From Streptomyces lincolnensis (GTDB lineage: Bacteria > Actinomycetota > Actinomycetes > Streptomycetales > Streptomycetaceae): a stretch of DNA of 64,000 nt. The notes below the pieces were generated by a model. It did no database searches. It was not told where the DNA came from and worked only from the letters and a program-made list of their open reading frames with translations. Within the stretch, counting starts at the first letter, position 1. Every line of letters starts with the position of its first letter. Positions 60,398 through 64,000 of the stretch are shown piece by piece. The position numbers were made by a program, and so were the translations under genes. The stretch is from NCBI RefSeq assembly GCF_001685355.1, contig NZ_CP016438.1, positions 6,510,001-6,574,000 on the forward strand. The letters run 5' to 3'.

Positions 60398-61011
60398 CCA
60401 GCCGCACGATCAGGGTCCTGCTCGCCGAGGACCAGTCGATGGTCCGCGAGGCCCTCGCCGCCCTGCTCGGCCTGGAGGACGACATCGAGGTCGTCGCCCA
60501 AGTGGCCCGCGGCGACGAGGTCCTGGCCGCCGCCCACGCCCACGACGTGGATGTGGCCCTCCTCGACATCGAGATGCCGGGCGCGACGGGCATCGAGGCC
60601 GCCGCCCGGCTCCACAAGGAACTCCCGGCCCTCAAGCTGGTCGTCCTCACCACCTTCGGCCGCCCCGGCTACCTCCGCAGCGCCATGGAGGCCGGCGCCG
60701 ACGCCTTCCTCGTCAAGGACGCCCCCGCCGCCCAACTGGCCGAAGCGGTGCGCAAGGTACTGGCGGGAGAGCGGGTCATCGACCCGACCCTGGCGGCAGC
60801 GGCCCTCGCGGAGGGCGCCAACCCCCTGACCGACAGGGAACGCGAGGTCCTCAGGGCGGCCGAGGACGGCTCCACCAACGCCGAACTGGCCACCGCCCTG
60901 CACCTGTCCCAGGGCACGGTACGGAACTATCTCTCCACCGCGATCCAGAAGCTGGCGGTCCGCAACAGGGCGGAGGCGGTCCGCATCGCGCGCGAGAAGG
61001 GCTGGCTGTAG
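60394..61011 (+). CDS. NarL/FixJ-family response regulator
   Basis: The 205-residue regulator has receiver D58 (VALLDIEMPG), TTFGRPGYLRSAMEAGADAFLVKDAP, and a LuxR HTH (LTDREREVLRAAEDGSTNAELATAL... TVRNYLSTAIQKL). ATG 60394 overlaps the kinase stop. It most likely controls its own operon through the palindrome at 57511-57540 (inference). The stop is 3 bp from the convergent gene's stop. Confidence 0.94.
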   Translation: MTSRTIRVLLAEDQSMVREALAALLGLEDDIEVVAQVARGDEVLAAAHAHDVDVALLDIEMPGATGIEAAARLHKELPALKLVVLTTFGRPGYLRSAMEAGADAFLVKDAPAAQLAEAVRKVLAGERVIDPTLAAAALAEGANPLTDREREVLRAAEDGSTNAELATALHLSQGTVRNYLSTAIQKLAVRNRAEAVRIAREKGWL

Positions 61012-61014
61012 GCG

Positions 61015-61866
61015 TCAGTTCAACATCGAGCGCGCCGCATGGGCCTGCCGCCGCACCCGAGCCGCCGCGGCCTCGTCCACCCCGCCCACCACCTCGGCGT
61101 ACGCCTCCAACTCCGAGGCACCCGCCAGGAAATCGCCCCGCTGCACCAGCAACTGCGCCCGCTCGTACCGCAACCGCGCGGGATGCGACGGCAGCAGCAG
61201 CGACAACTCGACGGCCCACAACGCCACATCCGAGCGTTCCGGCCGGGCCGCGGCCCACGCCCGCACGTTGTTCAGGATCCGCAGCACCACCTCCAAAGGC
61301 TCCGCGGGACCGAGCATCGAGGGATCCAGCGCGGCCCCCGTCGCCCCCGCGACCAGCAACTGGGCATCGCCCCCGGTCAACACCCGCCCCCCGTCGAACG
61401 GATCGGCCAGCACCTGCTCCTCCGGCGGCCCGAACCCGACCACGAAGTGCCCCGGCAGCGCCACCCCGTACACCGGAGCCCCCGCCCTGCGCGCGACCTC
61501 CATCCACACCACGGACAGCAGGATCGGCAGCCCGCGCCTGCGCCGCAGCACCTCGTGCAGCAGCGAGGACTCCAGCCGCTGGTAGTCGACGGGCGCCCCG
61601 CGGAAACCACAGCGGTCGCCCAGCAGCTCCCGCAGTGCCACCGCCCAGGACCGCGGCCCGCCGGGCCGGAACGGCAGCTGTCCGGCCAGCTCGTCCAGTT
61701 CGATCTGCGCCGCGTCCAGCCCGGCCTCGTCCAGCGTCCCGTCCGCCTGAGCGCCGACCAGCAGGCACAGCGCCGACAGGTCGGGCCGCTCGGAGCGCGC
61801 CTCTTCGGCGAACCGCCTCCTCAACTCGGCGGACCGTTCGGGCGGCGGGGGCTGGGGGGTACGCAT
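61015..61866 (-). CDS. SirB1/transglutaminase-like family protein
   Basis: The 283-residue protein has a Transglut_core2-type region: YQRLESSLLHEVLRRRRGLPILLSVVWMEVARRAGAPVYGVALPGHFVVGF, with the conserved GHF-V and downstream ADPFDGG. A C-terminal TPR-like helical part follows (NVRAWAAARPERSDVALWAVELSLLLPSHPARLRYERAQLL). The catalytic Cys of true transglutaminases is not evident, as in most family members. ATG 61866 is preferred; GTG 61887 is an in-frame alternative. The role is unknown. Confidence 0.8.
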   Translation of the reverse strand: MRTPQPPPPERSAELRRRFAEEARSERPDLSALCLLVGAQADGTLDEAGLDAAQIELDELAGQLPFRPGGPRSWAVALRELLGDRCGFRGAPVDYQRLESSLLHEVLRRRRGLPILLSVVWMEVARRAGAPVYGVALPGHFVVGFGPPEEQVLADPFDGGRVLTGGDAQLLVAGATGAALDPSMLGPAEPLEVVLRILNNVRAWAAARPERSDVALWAVELSLLLPSHPARLRYERAQLLVQRGDFLAGASELEAYAEVVGGVDEAAAARVRRQAHAARSMLN

Positions 61867-61898
61867 AGCTGGCTCGTGCCCTTTCACGGCGATCGCTA

Positions 61899-62912
61899 CT
61901 ACCGCGCCTCGCCGGAGACCACCGGCTCGCGATAGTGGTGGTACGCGTGATGCGCCGTGAACCCCATGCCGGTGTACAGGGCCCGCGCGCCCTCATTGTC
62001 CGCCTCCACCTGGAGCCACGCGGCCGACGCGCCCTCGTCCAGCGCCCGGAGGGCCAACGCGGCCATCACCCGGGAGGCGAGCCCCTGTCGCCGGAGCGCG
62101 GGATCCACTTCGACGGCGGCGAAACCGGCCCACCGCCCGTCCACGACACACCGCCCGATGGCGGCGGGTGCGCCCCCGTCCTCGGACGGCACCGTCGCGA
62201 ACCACACCGAAGGCCCGCTCCCCAGCACCCGCAGCGCCACCTCGCTCACCCCCTTGCGCTGGTAGCGCGCGAGCCAGGCCTCGTCCGCCTCCCGGGACAG
62301 CACCACCCCGGTGGCCCCGGCCCGGTCCGCGACGGGCGCCAGCCCTCCGGTCCACAGCTCCGCGGTCACCTCCCGCACCCACTCCCGGCGCTCCAGCTCC
62401 GCGCACAACAGCTCCTGCGTGCCCTCGGCGCCGGTGGCGGTCTGCACCCGGGCGGGCAGACCACGATCGCCGTACCACCGCCGTACGACGGTGAGGGCCT
62501 CGTCGAGGGGCAGCCCCGGGGCGCCGAGCGGCAGCACCGAGTTGGCCCGCCGGGTGAATCCGCCGGCGGCCCGCAGCTCCCACTCCCCGAGCCGTTCGCT
62601 CTCCACCGGCCGCCAGGCCCGCGAGGCGACCGGGGCCAGTTCCGCGTACGAGGCCGCGGGACCCCGGCGACGGGCCGGCTCGGCGGGCACGACCTTGCCC
62701 GCGACCAGCGCGGATTCCGGAATGCGGACGCTTCGGCCGTCCCGTCGCGTGATCAGCAGCACACCGTCGTCCCATGATGTGAGAACACCCACCGTGTCGG
62801 TGAACTTCTCGTGCGTGACTCCAGGCTCCGTCAAGCGGCGGACGGAGACCCGTTTACCCACGTCAGCTGCGGAGATACGCACCTCAAGGCGTCCCGTCAC
62901 AGAGATTTCCAC
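61899..62912 (-). CDS. GNAT N-acetyltransferase with N-terminal regulatory region
   Basis: The 337-residue protein has an N-terminal ~70-residue beta module (VSVRRLTEPGVTHEKFTDTVGVLTSWDDGVLLITRRDGRSVRIPE), a middle region, and a C-terminal GNAT domain: AGFAAVEVDPALRRQGLASRVMAALALRALDEGASAAWLQVEADNEGARALYTGMGF, with RRQGLA as the acetyl-CoA loop. The substrate is unknown. The start is GTG 62912. It is divergent from fdxA. Confidence 0.9.
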   Translation of the reverse strand: MEISVTGRLEVRISAADVGKRVSVRRLTEPGVTHEKFTDTVGVLTSWDDGVLLITRRDGRSVRIPESALVAGKVVPAEPARRRGPAASYAELAPVASRAWRPVESERLGEWELRAAGGFTRRANSVLPLGAPGLPLDEALTVVRRWYGDRGLPARVQTATGAEGTQELLCAELERREWVREVTAELWTGGLAPVADRAGATGVVLSREADEAWLARYQRKGVSEVALRVLGSGPSVWFATVPSEDGGAPAAIGRCVVDGRWAGFAAVEVDPALRRQGLASRVMAALALRALDEGASAAWLQVEADNEGARALYTGMGFTAHHAYHHYREPVVSGEAR

Positions 62913-63053
62913 AGGTCAGTTCACCCCTCCTGTTCGGATCATGCCCAGGAACGGAGATACTAGGGGCGGGCATCGACGACGCCGCGCTCCCGCGCGCGAG
63001 GCGGCGGAAGCCTGAGGAGGCCCGCCAGCGCCCTATCGAGGAGGAACGACAGC

Positions 63054-63371
63054 GTGACCTACGTCATCGCGCAGCCTTGTGTCGACGTGAAGGACAAGGC
63101 CTGCATCGAGGAGTGCCCGGTCGACTGCATCTACGAGGGCTCCCGGTCCTTGTACATCCACCCGGACGAATGCGTCGACTGTGGCGCCTGTGAGCCGGTC
63201 TGCCCGGTTGAGGCGATCTTCTACGAGGACGACACCCCGGATGAGTGGAAGGACTACTACAAGGCGAACGTCGAGTTCTTCGACGAGCTCGGTTCGCCCG
63301 GTGGCGCCAGCAAGCTGGGTCTGATCGAGCGGGACCACCCGTTCATCGCCGCACTGCCGCCGCAGGCCTGA
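63054..63371 (+). CDS. fdxA: 7Fe ferredoxin
   Basis: The 105-residue ferredoxin starts TYVIAQPCVDVKDKACIEECPVDCIYEG (first, [3Fe-4S]/[4Fe-4S] Cys set) and continues CVDCGACEPVCPVEAIFYEDD (second set). The ending DHPFIAALPPQ is typical of mycobacterial/streptomycete FdxA, a low-potential electron carrier for P450s and oxidoreductases. GTG 63054 follows gaggagg. Confidence 0.96.
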   Translation: MTYVIAQPCVDVKDKACIEECPVDCIYEGSRSLYIHPDECVDCGACEPVCPVEAIFYEDDTPDEWKDYYKANVEFFDELGSPGGASKLGLIERDHPFIAALPPQA

Positions 63372-63394
63372 TCATCCGGCACCCCCAGGCGTGC

Positions 63395-63449
63395 CGCCTC
63401 GGTCCCGTACGGCCTGATCGCACCGATCACCCCGTACGGGACCGAGGCG
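63395..63449. terminator. 18-bp perfect stem-loop between fdxA and dapC
   Basis: Arms 63395-63412 and 63432-63449 are perfectly complementary over 18 bp with a 19-nt loop that itself contains gatcg/cgatc. It begins 24 bp after the fdxA stop and ends 33 bp before the dapC start. It is most likely the fdxA terminator; a leader regulatory role for dapC is possible. Confidence 0.85.
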
Positions 63450-63482
63450 TTTGCCGTACGACCCGAAAGTGAGCCCGACCGC

Positions 63483-64000
63483 GTGTCCGTAGTCTCCGAC
63501 CGCCTGCCCACCTTCCCCTGGGACAAGCTGGCGCCGTACAAGCAGAGGGCCGGCGCGCACCCCGGCGGCATCGTCGACCTGTCCGTCGGCACCCCCGTCG
63601 ACCCGGTCCCCGACCTGATCCAGAAGGCGCTCGTGGACGCGGCGGACTCCCCGGGCTACCCGACGGTCTGGGGCACTCCGGCGCTGCGCGACGCGATCAC
63701 GGGCTGGGTGGAGCGCCGGCTGGGCGCGCGCGAGGTCACCCACCGGCACGTGCTGCCGATCGTGGGTTCCAAGGAGCTCGTCGCGTGGCTCCCCACCCAG
63801 CTGGGCCTCGGCCCCGGCGACCGGGTCGCTTACCCGCGCCTGGCCTACCCGACCTACGAGGTGGGCGCCCGGCTGGCCCGCGCGCAGTACGAGGTCTACG
63901 ACGACCCGACGGAGCTGGACCCCGAGGGCCTGAAGCTGCTCTGGCTGAACTCCCCGTCGAACCCCACGGGCCGGGTCCTGTCCAAGGAGGACCTCACCCG
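63483..64000 (+). CDS. dapC: Succinyldiaminopimelate aminotransferase, N-terminal part
   Basis: The first ~172 residues of a PLP fold-type-I aminotransferase run off the right edge. They read SDRLPTFPWDKLAPYKQRA, DLSVGTPVDPVP, GYPTVWGTPALRDAITGWVERRLG, LPIVGSKELVAWLP (phosphate-binding), YPTYEVGA and LNSPSNPTGRVLS. This matches actinobacterial DapC, acting in the succinylase branch of lysine/diaminopimelate synthesis. The PLP Lys is beyond the window. GTG 63483 is the start; it is commonly found after fdxA in actinobacteria. Confidence 0.88.
   Translation, partial: MSVVSDRLPTFPWDKLAPYKQRAGAHPGGIVDLSVGTPVDPVPDLIQKALVDAADSPGYPTVWGTPALRDAITGWVERRLGAREVTHRHVLPIVGSKELVAWLPTQLGLGPGDRVAYPRLAYPTYEVGARLARAQYEVYDDPTELDPEGLKLLWLNSPSNPTGRVLSKEDLT

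Overview
This is high-GC actinobacterial DNA, almost certainly from a Streptomyces chromosome. The evidence is the strong G/C third-position bias, frequent GTG/TTG starts, a mycothiol gene (mshB), a PAS-GAF-SpoIIE phosphatase with a fused anti-sigma-type kinase, UTRA-GntR and DesKR-like regulators, two complete oligopeptide ABC operons, and many secreted or lipoprotein products. I see no rRNA, tRNA, CRISPR array or origin.

Region 1 (1-~11.0 kb) is the right part of what looks like a specialised-metabolite cluster. It holds the C-terminus of a PaaK-type adenylate-forming ligase, one polypeptide joining a salicylate-hydroxylase-like flavoprotein to a 2,3-dihydro-2,3-dihydroxybenzoate-dehydrogenase-like SDR, and an EntB/PhzD-type isochorismatase. 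It then has a short LuxR-HTH regulator, an aspartate 1-decarboxylase (PanD), a divergent PLP fold-type-II-like protein, a BioF2-like GNAT acyltransferase, an MFS exporter, an F420/FMN luciferase-like oxidoreductase and a convergent histidine kinase/response regulator pair. My inference is a (iso)chorismate-derived amino- or hydroxybenzoate joined to, or modified with, a beta-alanine/aspartate-derived unit. I do not recognise the product, and the isochorismate/ADIC synthase must lie to the left of or outside the window. An internally deleted integrase-core remnant at ~11.2-11.3 kb marks the border with conserved chromosome.

Region 2 (11.4-26.9 kb) is core-type DNA: an SDR, a SNF2 helicase, a secreted subtilisin with a P-domain, a DUF4190/septum-formation membrane protein, a GntR-UTRA regulator, a SPOR-like small protein, a Nudix hydrolase, an anti-sigma-type ATPase, the large PAS-PAS-GAF-PP2C-HATPase protein, a TPM-related membrane protein, a GH18-like protein and a methyltransferase.

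Region 3 (26.9-36.2 kb) holds a succinate dehydrogenase/fumarate reductase operon (coiled-coil ORF, cytochrome b subunit, sdhA, sdhB), a solute-binding lipoprotein with a charged insert, another lipoprotein and typA/bipA.

Region 4 (36.2-50.8 kb) carries two complete oligopeptide ABC transporter operons. The second is interrupted by a ~300-bp insertion that includes a MITE-like element with 27-bp inverted ends. There is also a secreted orphan protein and a 5'-truncated third ATPase gene, the remains of a lost paralogue.

Region 5 (50.9-64 kb) contains an S9 peptidase, a small membrane protein, mshB with a membrane partner, a Gly/Pro-rich membrane protein with a peptidoglycan-binding domain, a coupled ABC exporter-histidine kinase-response regulator operon behind a perfect palindrome, a SirB1/transglutaminase-like protein, a GNAT protein, the 7Fe ferredoxin fdxA and the start of dapC.
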